Positions 21,273 through 32,776 of a stretch of DNA of 64,000 nucleotides are shown one piece after another. Location of the stretch: positions 124,001 to 188,000 of the forward strand of contig JASWJB010000005.1 in the NCBI GenBank assembly GCA_032433595.1, given 5' to 3'. Position 1 is the first letter of the stretch. Each line of letters opens with the position of its first letter. The notes under the pieces are model-generated. The model saw nothing but the letters and a program-made list of their open reading frames with translations, searched no databases and was not told the DNA's origin. The position numbers and the translations under genes are program-made. Source of the DNA: Conoideocrella luteorostrata. Taxonomy: Eukaryota; Ascomycota; Sordariomycetes; Hypocreales; Clavicipitaceae.

Positions 21273-22367
21273 TCACAGTTTCTTGATTCTGTTGTTCGCC
21301 ACGTCCAACTTCCTGTTTACTCTGTCCACATCCTCATCTAGCTGCGCCAGCATCTCCGTCTGAGCATCGACCTCGTCTTTAATCTGGAGGCCCATCTCCT
21401 TTTGTCGCCGAATGATGGTCGTCAGCTGATCCAGATTGAGATCCTGATCCGCGAGTTCCTGCTTCTGCAGGAGAAGAATGCCATCATTATCAAGCTCCCT
21501 AGTCTTCACAGTTTCCGGCAGAGGCGCCCCGAGGACTCGGCCGGCTGGACGGCCGCTCTTTAAGAGGGCCCTCTTCTCAGCTGCTGCCAGTAGATTGGAG
21601 TTGTTGGAGGTAGTGCTGCTGCCGCGAGTGTTGCTGGTAGAACTAGGGGCGCTGTTGGATAGCTTTTCTAGGGCGTCGCGCTCCATCCGTGCTGTAGATA
21701 CAAGGTCACGCCGTCGGCGCAACTCTCCCTCGCCTAGCCTGTTGGATTCCTGCATTTTGCGTAATCCATCTGATAGGCTGCTCACGAGGGTTCCCGCCCG
21801 GAGAAGAACCTTCTTTGCTGCAGATCCTGCTTCCGCCGCGGCCGCGCTGTTTCCACTATCCGATGCTGTGTCCCTCCGTGAAAGGCATTGTCTCGCCTCG
21901 TTCAAGCTATGTTTAAGCTCTCTATGCATGTCCAACCACGTCTGGGGATCGGCTGCCCCCGTCGCTGCCGGCCTGACCATGCCCGATGCCGAGACTGCTG
22001 AGTTGGTGGTGCTCGAGCTGGGCAGGTTCAGAAACGTCCTCCAGGCAGATGTGTCTCGCCATCGTCGATCTGGTGTCTCTGCAACTGTCCGAAGGTACTT
22101 CTCCAGTCCGAGTTGTCGGTCTCGTGCCAAATCAGGCGATCGAACGGTTGACTTGAGCCAGTGCTTGCCGGGCAGAGGTTCTGGTGGTGGCGAACCCACC
22201 TGCTCGACTAAGGCGCTGTGAAGTCTGGCAAAGTCAGAGTATCGCTTCTGTACGACGAAGGAGCGCAAGGGAAGCCGGAGGGTGATGTTGTAGAGGGTGT
22301 AGGGCTTGGATGAGCCTTCGTCGGAGACGCTGGTCGATGGGATAGCAATCTCGGGTGGTGGAGCCAT
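21273..22367 (-). CDS. vam7: Vam7-like PX-domain Qc-SNARE
   Basis: Soluble Qc-SNARE that drives homotypic vacuole fusion with Vam3, Vti1 and Nyv1, recruited to membranes by its PX domain binding PI3P and by the HOPS complex. Single exon, 364 residues from ATG 22367 (MAPPPEIA); the two codons before it start with GTG and are not used. The PX domain (about 1-115) shows the phosphoinositide-binding RYSDF (Arg42) and the PPEPLPGKHWL proline loop. A central Ser/Ala-rich linker contains helices. The C-terminal SNARE motif (about 295-362) runs DQDLNLDQLTTIIRRQKEM... to VNRKLDVANNRIKKL and has the zero-layer glutamine in EVDAQTEML. There is no transmembrane anchor or CaaX, as expected for Vam7. Confidence 0.92.
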   Translation of the reverse strand: MAPPPEIAIPSTSVSDEGSSKPYTLYNITLRLPLRSFVVQKRYSDFARLHSALVEQVGSPPPEPLPGKHWLKSTVRSPDLARDRQLGLEKYLRTVAETPDRRWRDTSAWRTFLNLPSSSTTNSAVSASGMVRPAATGAADPQTWLDMHRELKHSLNEARQCLSRRDTASDSGNSAAAAEAGSAAKKVLLRAGTLVSSLSDGLRKMQESNRLGEGELRRRRDLVSTARMERDALEKLSNSAPSSTSNTRGSSTTSNNSNLLAAAEKRALLKSGRPAGRVLGAPLPETVKTRELDNDGILLLQKQELADQDLNLDQLTTIIRRQKEMGLQIKDEVDAQTEMLAQLDEDVDRVNRKLDVANNRIKKL

Positions 22368-23702
22368 AGCCACGGGTCTATCTATGTTCTGATCTGCTTA
22401 TGTGCTATGAGATTTGAAAGAGGCGTGGAGTTTGTGTAGGCGGTATATGTCGTCGTCGTCGCTAGAACGATTGTAACGGAATGTATGGATTTGTAGGCAG
22501 GGCGGGTTGATCCCTTCAGAAATAGGGTTCCTTCCGTCCTGTTGATAATATTATAAATTCGATGATGGTTGGATAGTAGCAGATCCTTTCATCAGTGCTT
22601 TAATGAACCAGGCAGCAAAGGGATCAAATTATTCGCTGCCTAAGACGGGTCATAATCAAATGTCAGAGACGGAATTGGGAATGTGGTGGGCGGCGTTGAT
22701 GATGCACTCTGGAGCCATGACGACCAAGGTGGAAGGCATTCGAGTGGGGAACTGGCGACGACCCAGTAGGCTTAGCGGCCAGTTTCTCTGTCTAGCACCT
22801 GGACGAGCTAGACAGCAGCTATTGGCTTCCGTTCATTGGTTGGGTTCCCACTGGTCGGTTGACCAGGCTCAGGCTTAATTCTACAGCGAATCCGGTTGTC
22901 GATTTCACTGGGATCGGGCGCCTTCATCGGCGAGACCAGTAGCTGGGAGCTGAGAGCTGGGAGCTGGCAGCTGGGCTAGGCGTGTGCATGCGACACATGC
23001 CTTGTTCCAGACAACGTGATCTTTGGAGATGAGCCATATCACGATGAACTCGAAGCGCGTCGCTTTGCACCGAGTTAAAGCAATGGTTCAAATATCCTAA
23101 AGGGATCGGTGTTCTTCTCGCCAAAGTCTATGTCCGTACTTGCATAATGCCCACTTCATAAGAATCTCGGTTCGCCCCTTTTCGTCAGCTAAACCTCACT
23201 GGCTCTATCAGATTCGTCCAAGACTGGTCTTCCAGGACACTCCCGACATAAAAGAAAGGTGCGGTTTTGTTGGGTTCCCTCGAGCACTAAATTTACCACA
23301 TTATTCCAGCATTCAAGCAACCTGACACAGCAGTGTTCCACGTTTCGCGAAAATGCGACCAGGTCCTACCCTATACAGCTTTGTATTTTGCACATCAGTC
23401 TGCCATTCACCATAGACGCATACTTCCGTTGAATCTGTCCAACATCATTCATTGCTTTGATCTATTTGGGCAGTCTGATAGCTTCTTCTGGAGAACGTAT
23501 ATCGTGCATCTAGCCCCTCTCATCAACTCATTCAATGCCAGTCATAAAGCGTCATGCAGCAAACGCGCGGTGGCTCGCCGCATTTTCTACTCCTCACCGT
23601 GTTGACCCCAGAAAAGAAAACTGCATCCTGTATCGTCCGCTCACAAAATCAACTTCACCCCTCGCTAGTGGGAAGCTACGTCGTACACTACCTATTTTGA
23701 CC
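22368..23702. other. Intergenic, no gene recognised
   Basis: Upstream region of vam7 and 3' flank of the EB1 gene. An imperfect AGCTGGG-type tandem repeat occurs at about 22938-22976. The short frame at 22603..22878 has no support. Confidence 0.5.
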
Positions 23703-24734
23703 TTAGAATGTCTCCTGGTCATCGACCGGCTCACCCTCCTCGGGGATTTCAAAGCCTTCTTCTGTAGAGTAAAGGATAAGCTGAATTTGCTTCACCAGAC
23801 CATCATCTTGCTTCTCAAGCTCGGGATCCTCATCGACGGCCTGCTGAATAAGCAGCTCAATATCACGGAGCTTGCTGAAGTAAAAGTCTCGCTCGCGTTC
23901 GAGCCCGGTGACAGTTTCCTTGAGAGTGTTGTTCTCCTGCTGCAGAGCGGCAGATCCGGGACCGGCACCCGCAACCTTGGTCCCTCGAGGAGCAACGGCG
24001 GCAGCACCACCTCGTCTGGCAGCCCCAGCAGTGACGGGAGCTCTTGCGGCGCTACTATTGGAAGCAGGAAGGGCGCCACCTTTCCGCCGTGAAACGGCAT
24101 CGTAATCATGATCGGGGAAGTTGAGATCCCAGAACTTCTTGGTCCACTGTAGGAACTCCAGGTTGTCCTGCATCTTGCACTTGATGAGCGCCTCGACGGG
24201 AATAGGTTTATCAATTTGGTGTCTGGCAAACGCATCTGTGCGAAAGTTAGCATATCAAACCGACACTTTACTCATTACCCGACACTGCCTGTGGTACGCG
24301 CAAGACTAGTGGTTGCACATACTTTGTAATACTTTAAAGTTCTGCACATAAGCCCATTCACCATTGGCGTTGAACTTGACCTTCGACATTTGCAAGTCCA
24401 TGTATATACTGTCGAAAACTTGACAAAGAGCAGCACTGTCTCGTTTCAAGTTAGAATAATTCTTGCTCGCGCATCTTGATTTCTCGAGATGTTTGGCGTT
24501 TCTGTTCAATCGCAACCGTTCTTCTCCCTGGCGATCTCGCAAAATGAGGTGGGGGAGGGGTAATCGTTGGACTCCTAAACTCACCCGGTACCGCATTGCT
24601 CGACCTTGGTCATGTTGAGCTGTAGAAGGCTGTTGAGCCATTGGATAAGCTCTTGTCTGCATGGTTTATTGCGTCAGTGAATTCTTGTCGATGCTAGATT
24701 TGAAGGTGCACGGTACCAACCTCGATTCACCCAT
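23703..24734 (-). CDS. EB1-family microtubule plus-end binding protein (Bim1/Mal3-like)
   Basis: Autonomous plus-end tracking protein that binds growing microtubule tips and recruits partners during mitosis and polar growth. Four exons reconstruct cleanly: 24721..24734, 24585..24656, 24323..24435 and 23703..24235 (introns 64, 149 and 87 nt), giving 243 residues. The calponin-homology domain (about 1-105) begins MGESRQELIQWLNSLLQLN, includes ALCQVFDSIYMDLQMSKVKF and ends near DNLEFLQWTKKFWDLNF. An Ala/Gly-rich linker (about 110-160) follows. The EB1 dimerisation motif (about 165-235) has the hallmark ERERDFYFSKLRDIELLIQQ. The acidic tail ends EEGEPVDDQETF; the canonical final EEY/F is replaced by ETF. 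The tiny 14-nt first exon is typical of fungal homologues. Divergent from the DEAD-box gene. Confidence 0.93.
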
Positions 24735-25392
24735 TTTGCTGTGTGTGAGATCGGCGGTATGAAAGGTCGTTTGCGAGGGGAAATCGAACGTCGGTTTGGC
24801 AGCAAGATCGCGCGTAGGAGATTGCACAAAATTGATGGCAGGCGGTTATAGTACCAGCGGGTATCGAGAAATGATAAGAACAAAATATGCAGACGAAGAG
24901 GACGCTGTTGTGCTGTGGATAGCAAGCTGGATAAGACAGCGATGAAAGGGGAGCCGAAGAAATTAAAGCGTTGATCTGAGCCCCAGGGAACTTGAGTGCC
25001 TCCCGAGCCCCGACTTGGCGTGCGAAATGGTCGCCCAATCAACCGTGGGGCGCTTCGAGGTCATGTCCCGGGAAAACAACGGACGAAGCTCCTCGTCATT
25101 TGCTGCTCTGCCCCTCGGCGCTTTGTTAGGGTGCCTGTGCCTGTGTCCTAAGCGGAGAGTCCCCGAATCCAAGCCTTGGAACCCAAACCGGGAATTCTCA
25201 CACACCGCCAAAATTTTTAAGCGGCAGAAAAATAGCACCGAAGACCCGCTGGCGGGCATACACTATGGGAGACCTTTTTTTTTGGTCATCATCTTTTCCC
25301 ATTTACGGACAACATATAGGCACGTCCGCCTGAAAATAACATAGGATTTGTTGCTTATAATTTTGTATATCAGCAGATCCATCCTGCCAAAG
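24735..25392. promoter_or_regulatory. Bidirectional promoter, EB1 / DEAD-box helicase
   Basis: 658 bp between the start codons of the divergent EB1 (-) and DRS1-type (+) genes. No gene is seen. No single clear TATA box; CT-rich tracts occur on the minus strand. Confidence 0.45.
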
Positions 25393-27809
25393 ATGGCGCC
25401 GTCGCACAAGAGAAAGCCGATCGACGACGACTTCATCACGACACTGTCCGACAATGAGGACGGGCCTATTCAAGACGAGATAATTCCTGCTTCCCCGCCT
25501 AAAAAGAAGGTTAAAACCAGCAAAAAGTCGAAAAGAGCCAGTAAACCAGATGAGGATGAATCGGATCAAGAGGAGCCTCACGGAATTTGGGGCCGCAAAG
25601 ATGACGACGACGGGGCGATGAATTCGGAATTTGAGTTCATGGAAGACGATGCCGGGGAGTTCGCGGAAGATGAATTTGAAGGCTGGGGATTTGAAAGTGC
25701 CAAAAAAGATATCTTTTCTGAAAAGAAGATGGTCGATCTGGATGAAATCATTCGACGTCGGAGAGCAACGAATGGCGAAACAGGCGAGACTGAGGACAAC
25801 GTCTGCGATGAATCTGAAGTAGATAATGATGCTGCCATCGCCATGGATGATGACGATGATGAGGTGCTGGCTGATGACGCCTTCGGTATGAACGTTGACT
25901 CTGAGGCAGAGGAGGAAGAAGAACAAAGAGAGCACGACAGTGACAACGACGGAAAGTCAAAGACGGCCAACCAAGTTGACGATGACGATGACGATGACGA
26001 TGACGACGAGTCTGTTTCAGACAATGACTCAGTGGCAACACCAGTAGAGCATCCCGATGACGATGCATCCGAGGGTAGCGCGGATGAAGAGGATGCGGAA
26101 GAGCAGGCGAAGCGAGATGCATTCTTTGCTCCTGAGGAGAAGAATAAATCAGGCGACAAGACAGACCCCTCAACTTTCCAAGGCATGTCACTATCACGAC
26201 CGATCCTACGTGGTCTTGCAGCTATTGGCTTCAACAAACCAACGCCCATTCAGAACAAGACCATTCCTATCGCCCTTATGGGGAAAGACCTCGTCGGCGG
26301 TGCAGTCACGGGCTCAGGCAAAACCGGCGCCTTTTTAGTCCCCATCCTGGAGCGATTACTGTTCCGCCCGAATAAGCTTCCCACCACCCGTGTCGTCGTG
26401 CTCACTCCTACTCGTGAATTGGCAATGCAATGTTACGCTGTGGGAACAAAGCTGTCCCGTTATACTGACATCAAGTTCACATTGGCTGTCGGTGGTCTTA
26501 GTTTGAAAGCACAGGAAACCGAGCTACGTCTGCGACCTGATGTCATCATTGCTACTCCTGGTCGATTTATTGATCACATGAGAAATTCAGCCAGTTTCAC
26601 TGTTGATACTGTAGAAATTCTAGTTCTTGATGAAGCCGACCGTATGCTTGAAGATGGATTCGCGGATGAGTTGAATGAAATCCTCACTACGCTGCCAAAG
26701 TCACGCCAGACCATGCTTTTCTCTGCCACCATGACATCTACCGTCGACCGTCTTATCCGTGTTGGTATGAACAAACCAGTGAGATTGATGGTCGATTCAC
26801 AAAAGAAGACTGTGACTACGTTGGTGCAAGAGTTCGTGCGCCTGCGGCCAGGGAGAGAGGATAAGAGAATGGGCTATCTTGCACATATTTGCAAGACTTA
26901 TTATCGTGAACGAGTGATTATCTTCTTCCGTCAAAAGAAGGACGCTCACAAAGCGCGCATCGTTTTCGGATTACTCGGCTTATCTTGTGCCGAACTGCAT
27001 GGTAGCATGAATCAGACACAGGTCAGTAAAAACTCTCTGCTGATGTTTTCGTATAACCTCCTTAGTAACATTGTTTCCCACAGCGTATCGCCAGCGTTGA
27101 ATCGTTCAGAGACGGCAAAGTGTCGTACCTACTTGCTACGGATCTTGCGTCGCGTGGTCTAGATATCAAAGGAGTCGATACAGTCATCAACTATGAAGCG
27201 CCACAATCGCTTGAAATCTACGTCCATCGTGTCGGCCGAACCGCTCGTGCAGGAAGAAAAGGTACTGCTGTTACCTTGGCAGCCGAAGCGGACCGTAAGG
27301 TGGTGAAGACCGCTGTCAGGGCCGGCAAGGCTCAGGGTGCCAAGATCGTCAGCAGAGTCATCGCCCCAGCTGATGCAGATAAGCTACAAAAGCAAATCGA
27401 CGATATGGAAGACGACATCCACGGTATAATACGGGAAGAGAGAGAAGAGAAACAACTCGCCCAGGCAGAGATGCAAGTTAAAAAGGGTGAAAATATGATT
27501 GAGCATGAAGCAGAAATTATGTCGCGCCCTAGGAGAACGTGGTTCGAGACGCAGCATGATAAGAAGAAGGCTAGAAAGGCCGGCAAAGATGAGTTGAACG
27601 GTCTTCGCGAAGGACTCAAGAAGAAAACTGGCGCGAATGGAAAGCTCAGTAATAAAGATATGAAGAAACTCGACGCCAAGTCTGCTCGAGCGGAGGGGGG
27701 TACTCGGGCGTGGAAAAAGGGTAAGGGCGACGCAGCAGCGGCAGAGAGGAAGTTCAAAGCCGGAAAAGGGAAAGGGAAGGCCGGGGGTAAGGGCAAAGGG
27801 AGGAGGTAG
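25393..27809 (+). CDS. DRS1: DRS1-type DEAD-box ATP-dependent RNA helicase
   Basis: Nucleolar RNA helicase (yeast Drs1, human DDX27 type) needed for 27S pre-rRNA processing and 60S subunit assembly. Exons 25393..27021 and 27084..27809 (62-nt intron, GTCAGT...CACAG) give 784 residues. A basic N-terminus with [15 protein letters not shown] (nuclear localisation) precedes an acidic region with runs of Asp/Glu (about 150-250). The helicase core has the Q motif [16 protein letters not shown], motif I TGSGKT (Lys310), motif II DEAD (413-416), motif III SAT (444-446) and motif [12 protein letters not shown] (about 591-600). The C-terminus has a coiled coil and a Lys/Gly-rich tail, plus the family block [20 protein letters not shown]. 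All catalytic motifs are intact. Start MAPSHKRKP is preferred over an upstream non-ATG extension. Confidence 0.94.
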
Positions 27810-29091
27810 TATACTGGCATAGATCATTTGACTTGGCCTGTACATGAATAGACATTTTACATAACGTATTTTCTGAGATATGATGTCGCATAGTGGGAAT
27901 GTGTGATGATGTGATATTCACCGGATATTAGGGAACCACCGAGAAATAGGTTATATGAGAACAATTATGAAACGGAGAACTGTATATCACGATATTACAG
28001 TCCGTTGATAAGTGAAGGGAAATTTGAGCCGAATTGCTTATCCAATCTCCTTTCTGGTACTCCGTATAACTGGCATCGGCCTCTGGGCACATGGACCCAA
28101 ATAGGCAAGTACATGACAGGGCTCAATTTGGGAGCCGCGACCGACGGACCTGCCTGCCCCGCAAGGCAGAGATGAACACCGGCGCAAAGCATCTTAGCGT
28201 GATGACATAATGAGCTTCTGACGTCCTCAACCAGCCAGCGGCATCACGAGCTTGATCTCTCCACTGTCTTTGGCCAGCTTGCGTTGCGCTGTCGAGATTT
28301 ACCGCACCAGCCGCACCAGACCATCAAACCGTGAATTCGACCAAACCACCCGACCAGACACTTGACCCGAAATTGGACCCTGATTCCCTCCACCTGGTGT
28401 GCAGGTCAGGTGCCTGCATCATCGCTCGACCCTGTACTGCCACATGCGTGAATCGCCCAGCCCCGGTATCCAGTTCATCTCATCGTAGGCCAGTGGCATC
28501 CCTGTCGGAAGACGGGGTTCGTCTGCGAGACTGCCGAGACAAACTTCGGGGTGGGACATGCGTGTGGCTGTCGAACAAAGCGTTTGCCACTCGATCAACT
28601 GAACGGACATAGGCAGGCTTGTATAAATATTTTGTCCTAGACTATATATACAGAGCTACAGAGCTGCAGAGCAAAATTATTGGGGGTGTTCGGAAAAGTA
28701 ATCATATAGACCTCGAGACAAGCTGGCGCCTTTTCCATTCTTCAACTTCCGGCGCCTGCAACCGCATCCCCGCCATAGACAGAGCTTTCTTCGGGTTTTG
28801 TTTCCGGATGCTGTACGAGATCGGTATCGCGAGCGCCTGCTTAATTTTCATCTCGACACCTTACCGGCTGTAAAGCGCAAACTCCAGGCGCGCATCTACC
28901 GCTATTTGGTCAACCACCAACGCAAACGATCAGAAAAGAGTCGCATCTTGGACTTGGTCTCTAGGCACAGCCGGCAGGTCCTTCTAGGTGCGCCTAAACC
29001 CGGCGCTCATCCGACTCACTCGCGAAGACAGCTAAGGGCGCCTCTCAACTATGTGAAGGCGGCCTCGCGAGGATCTTCCAAGGCAAACAAG
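27810..29091. other. Intergenic and probable 5' leader of the APP1 gene
   Basis: The first part is the 3' flank of the helicase, with a TACTCCGTA copy at 28058-28066. From 28702 to 29091 the frame of the downstream APP1 gene stays open but has no ATG. A 21-codon upstream ATG frame (28808..28873) lies inside it in another frame. TATATATA at about 28643-28650 is a possible TATA element. Confidence 0.5.
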
Positions 29092-31557
29092 ATGCCTACG
29101 TCCGCGGGCTTGATGCCCGGTTACGGACAGGATGCAAACGATGTGTCGCAGGACGTTGGCGAGAGGGGCGAGAGAGGGTACAGACGAAGGAAGCTGGCGG
29201 CCATGGCTGGCAACTTGTACAGAAGTGGACACCAAGCGGTCACGGAATTTCGAGATTCATACGTGCAATCAAGAGGAAGAGGGGCAGACGATTTTGGAGC
29301 AAATGAGAGCACGCACATCCCTGGAGCATTCCCTGATGTGGCTATCACTTCGCAAGGCAACGAACAAATGGTTCTGTTTCCCTCTTACGGCAAAAGACAC
29401 GCCAAGAGAGACTGGGCCCAAGCTGCACGAAATCAGTCGTCCGATCAACCAGACCAACGAAACGAGGAATGGTGGCGGCAAGAGTGGGAAAAGCACGAAG
29501 ATGAAAAAGCCATCGTCGATGTCGATGTCAGAGGATGGATATATTCACCGCATATTGGCCCTATGACGAGGAGGAACCGTATTCTCATTGGGTTAGCACG
29601 CCAGCTGAGTGGTATATCAGCCCCCAGGACCGACCAAGGGTACGCATCGGCGGGTAGTGGCAGCCCTGAACTCAAAAGTCAACATCAAATACACGAAGAG
29701 GTTCATGACCAAGAAAAGATTGAACGCGAGGCGGCCGTGATTGAAAAGCGTGGGCAAGAGGAGAAGCGTGTGGCCTACGCTGGTGGATATAGTGAGCATC
29801 CCCAAGACAACAACAATCTTCATGTTGATGCTGCCATGTCACGACAGAGACAACGCGGCAGCTACACTCCCGATTCAGCGCCAGGCAGCCCAAGTCTGTC
29901 GGCTCGACAACCGTCTGTGGCCAGTGAGCTCACCGATGCAGAACTAGTAGTGGCTAACGCAAATTTAATGGCTCGAGTGGCACCGTTCTTGACGAATCCT
30001 CATGTTGCGATGCCCATCACAATATTCTTTTACAATGAGACCAAGTCACATTCCAAGACAGTATTGACAGACGATGCCGGCCACTTTAACGTTCGGGCCG
30101 CTCTCGAGTTCATTCCTAATCATGTGAGGGTGCTTGCAAACGAGAAGCTGTCGGCGACGCAAGAGGTCAAGATCACAGAACCAGCTGGCGTCAGCTTGAT
30201 CAGCGACATCGACGACACCATCAAGCGCTCCAATATATCTGGCGGCGCTCGCGAGATTTTCCGCAATACCTTTGTGCGGGATCTGGACGGGCTTTGCATT
30301 GATGGCGTGCGGGAGTGGTATACGGATATGCACAAGATGGGAGTGAGCATGCACTATTGCTCCAACAGCCCTTGGCAACTGTTCCCGGTGCTGGCGAGCT
30401 TTTTCAAGATAGCTGGTCTCCCACCTGGCTCTCTTCATCTGAAGCAATATAGCGGAATGCTCCAAGGAATTTTTGAGCCTGTTGCTGAGCGTAAAAAGAC
30501 AACGCTGAACCGACTCATCAAGGACTTTCCTAATCGCAAGTTCCTTCTGGTTGGTGATAGTGGCGAGGCAGATCTTGAAGTGTACACCGAATTGGTTCTA
30601 GCGAACCCTGGTCGAATTTTAGCCATATTTATTCGTGATGTAACAACACCAGAGACGACTGGCTACTTCGATCATGCGGTTGACTTTGCTCAACGCAAAG
30701 TGTCGAGCATGACACTGGATGATGGTCATACAGGTCACGCTAGGGCAGCAAACCGGCAAAATTCTGCTCCTGGCAGGGTTTCAGAAGAAACAGAATCGAC
30801 AGGGCCCGTCATGGGCACACTGATTGACTTTTCGGACGAACCAGAGCAAGTGAAGCTGGATGAGTCTGCAGCGCTTGCACAGGTGAAGCAGTACAACTCT
30901 GGCCAAGGATCCAGTGCTGCGGAGTTGCTTGCTACCAAAAAACCACCACCGCCTCGACCGGCCAAGCCAGTGGCACTTAGGAGTACTCGCGCCCAAGCGA
31001 ACGTATCTGCAGTGAATGCGAAAGCCGGTATGCCGCCGCCTAAGCCGAAGCGACCGCACGGTTTGGGAGCTGCCGGTCTCCAGCCTCTCACGACTATTCC
31101 GAGTGCGGATCAGGTCACCGCACAGAAACCTCAGGAATCTGAATCTCTCAAACAAGATCCCGCGCCACCCCCACTACCAAGACGTCGATCTGGCCTTAAG
31201 AGTCTCAGTCCCCGCCTATTTGGCCGTGGAGGATCCTCATCGAACGCGGACGTTGATTTTGAGCCTTTGCCCCCTGCAGCTGCTCCTCCTCCACCGTCGT
31301 TTGGGTTCAGCTACTACAGGGCTGGGTCGCGGTCGGGCTCTACGACGCCGTCTGGTTCTCCGACACTTGGGGCACAGGGCGTCAACAAGAAACTGGAGCT
31401 TTGGAGGAGACGACTCTTGCGGGCGCATGAGCTGCTCGGCGGCCAAGGTGTGACATTATATACGTGGCGAACGGGGCATGATGTGATTGCGGAGGCTATG
31501 GGCATTGTAAAGAATGCGCAAGAGGACATGATGCGGCAGCAGAGGCGGCAGCAGTGA
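29092..31557 (+). CDS. APP1: APP1-like phosphatidate phosphatase (DUF2183)
   Basis: Mg2+-dependent phosphatidate phosphatase of the HAD-type APP1 family, which makes diacylglycerol at cortical actin patches and links lipid metabolism to endocytosis. Single exon from ATG 29092 (MPTSAGLMPGYGQ), 821 residues. The N-terminal part has the conserved ERGYRRRKLAAMAGNLYRSG segment and VDVRGWIYSPHIGPMTRRNR. The catalytic DXDXT is DIDDT (Asp372, Asp374, Thr376) followed by IKRSNISGGAREIFRNTFV; downstream are HYCSNSPWQLFPVL, KQYSGMLQGIFEP and the motif LLVGDSGEADLEVY. The C-terminus is proline-rich with several PPPP.P SH3-type ligands, as in yeast App1. The frame is open for another 390 bp upstream without an ATG, so an upstream exon cannot be excluded, but family homology begins after the chosen ATG. 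Confidence 0.88.
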   Translation: MPTSAGLMPGYGQDANDVSQDVGERGERGYRRRKLAAMAGNLYRSGHQAVTEFRDSYVQSRGRGADDFGANESTHIPGAFPDVAITSQGNEQMVLFPSYGKRHAKRDWAQAARNQSSDQPDQRNEEWWRQEWEKHEDEKAIVDVDVRGWIYSPHIGPMTRRNRILIGLARQLSGISAPRTDQGYASAGSGSPELKSQHQIHEEVHDQEKIEREAAVIEKRGQEEKRVAYAGGYSEHPQDNNNLHVDAAMSRQRQRGSYTPDSAPGSPSLSARQPSVASELTDAELVVANANLMARVAPFLTNPHVAMPITIFFYNETKSHSKTVLTDDAGHFNVRAALEFIPNHVRVLANEKLSATQEVKITEPAGVSLISDIDDTIKRSNISGGAREIFRNTFVRDLDGLCIDGVREWYTDMHKMGVSMHYCSNSPWQLFPVLASFFKIAGLPPGSLHLKQYSGMLQGIFEPVAERKKTTLNRLIKDFPNRKFLLVGDSGEADLEVYTELVLANPGRILAIFIRDVTTPETTGYFDHAVDFAQRKVSSMTLDDGHTGHARAANRQNSAPGRVSEETESTGPVMGTLIDFSDEPEQVKLDESAALAQVKQYNSGQGSSAAELLATKKPPPPRPAKPVALRSTRAQANVSAVNAKAGMPPPKPKRPHGLGAAGLQPLTTIPSADQVTAQKPQESESLKQDPAPPPLPRRRSGLKSLSPRLFGRGGSSSNADVDFEPLPPAAAPPPPSFGFSYYRAGSRSGSTTPSGSPTLGAQGVNKKLELWRRRLLRAHELLGGQGVTLYTWRTGHDVIAEAMGIVKNAQEDMMRQQRRQQ

Positions 31558-31895
31558 TATACAGCATGGACGTGCTCACGCTTGGTGGTTATGGTGCACA
31601 CGACGAGGATGATTTATGTACTTTAGCTAGAGCATAGCGATCTAGTTCAATAAACTGGTCTTTTCAGGCTACAGTTACACCGGTAAGACAGTGACTTTTC
31701 ATAAACTGGACCGAATACCGAAGCGTTATACAAACCACATGGCACTGGAGACTGGCAGCGCGGCGGTTGGTTCAAATTGGTGCGAATCACATTCAAAACT
31801 TTTGCCTGAACTACAACTATAGTAGCATAATCCGAGAACATTGCAAGATGAATAAACCACGCCACATTCCTGCTCAGGCCACATCTCCGTTGGTT
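31558..31895. other. Convergent 3' spacer
   Basis: 338 bp between the stops of the APP1 gene (+) and SigF-like gene (-); no feature recognised. Confidence 0.5.
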
Positions 31896-32776
31896 TTAGG
31901 CCACCTTCTTGGCCGTCTTGTTTCCGTTCATCAAATAGTATACCGGCAACAACAGCACCGCCCCGACCACACACAGCCAGGTGCTGAACAACTGCCAGAC
32001 CAGCCAGAAGTACTGTCCCACACGAGGCACCAGAAACTGCACACAGTCATTCATCTGGTAGAAATCTTCCTGCGACGCAATGAAGTACTTGGCGCGTTCC
32101 TGGCCGGGCCCAGACAAGGGGGCGGGCTCGCGGCTCTCCGTGACAGTGCTGCGGGAGACAGTCTCGTCAGAGGACCACGAGGTGCGCTGCTTGAGGTGCA
32201 GGACCGTAACGAGGCGAACGCGGATGGAGTAGAAGGGGATGAAGAAGACAGAGAAGTTCTGGTGAATGTTTACGTAGAGGAGGCCGGTTCGTTGGTCAAA
32301 CACTTATTTTTTGCAGGACGTCAGTAAATATGTTCTTGTTCTTACTCGCGGGAGAAAATTTGGATTGTGGGCGTCCCGACACTGAAACGTACCTGCGGAG
32401 TCGATGGAGATGTCGATGTTGGGACTGAGCGTCCTGTACCATCGGTAGATGCATAGAAGAACCCATAGCGAATTCGTGTTGGGGGCGAAAGGGATGGTGC
32501 CCTTGTTGAAGGACGGGACGTGGCAGAAGGGGTGGGAGAAGGATGCGTCGGGGAGGAAGTATTCGTTGAGGGTGTCTTGTTGCTGCTGGGGCGAGCCGGT
32601 GGTGAGGGTTGTGATGACGGAGGCGATTTCGCGGACTGTTGTTGCAGGATTAGTAAATGGGTTGGATTAATTTGCATTTTGCATTTTGCATATGCATTTG
32701 CGTTTGCTTTTGTGGTTGCAATTGCAATTCCAGTGGGAGTTGAGATGGCTACGAATAACGCACCTGGGTGCTCCAT
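31896..32776 (-). CDS. SigF-like NTF2-domain membrane protein
   Basis: Fungal protein with a SigF-like NTF2 fold and a C-terminal membrane anchor; biochemical role unknown to me. Exons 32764..32776, 32393..32635 and 31896..32302 (introns 128 and 90 nt) give 220 residues. The splices join MEHP to VREIASVITTL and IDISIDSA to VFDQRTGLLYV, both smooth across the domain. The NTF2-like region (about 1-170) includes LNEYFLPDASFSHPFCHVP, VLLCIYRWYRTLSPNID, VNIHQNFSVFFIPFYSIRVRLVTVLHL and the segment YFIASQEDFYQMNDCVQFL. One hydrophobic helix follows (about 185-208, TWLCVVGAVLLLPVYYL) and a short basic tail KTAKKVA that could act as an ER-retrieval-like dilysine variant. The 13-nt first exon explains why a long unspliced frame on this strand is misleading. 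Confidence 0.85.

Noticed and set aside
21478..22221. 247-codon plus-strand frame
   Set aside because: Antisense of the vam7 gene; Ser/Arg-rich composition is an artefact.
26057..26249. Possible second gene opposite the acidic region of the helicase
   Set aside because: The long minus-strand Ser runs are the complement of Asp/Glu codons.
31767..32327. 186-codon frame on the plus strand
   Set aside because: It is the antisense shadow of the SigF-like gene, whose three-exon minus-strand model is well supported.
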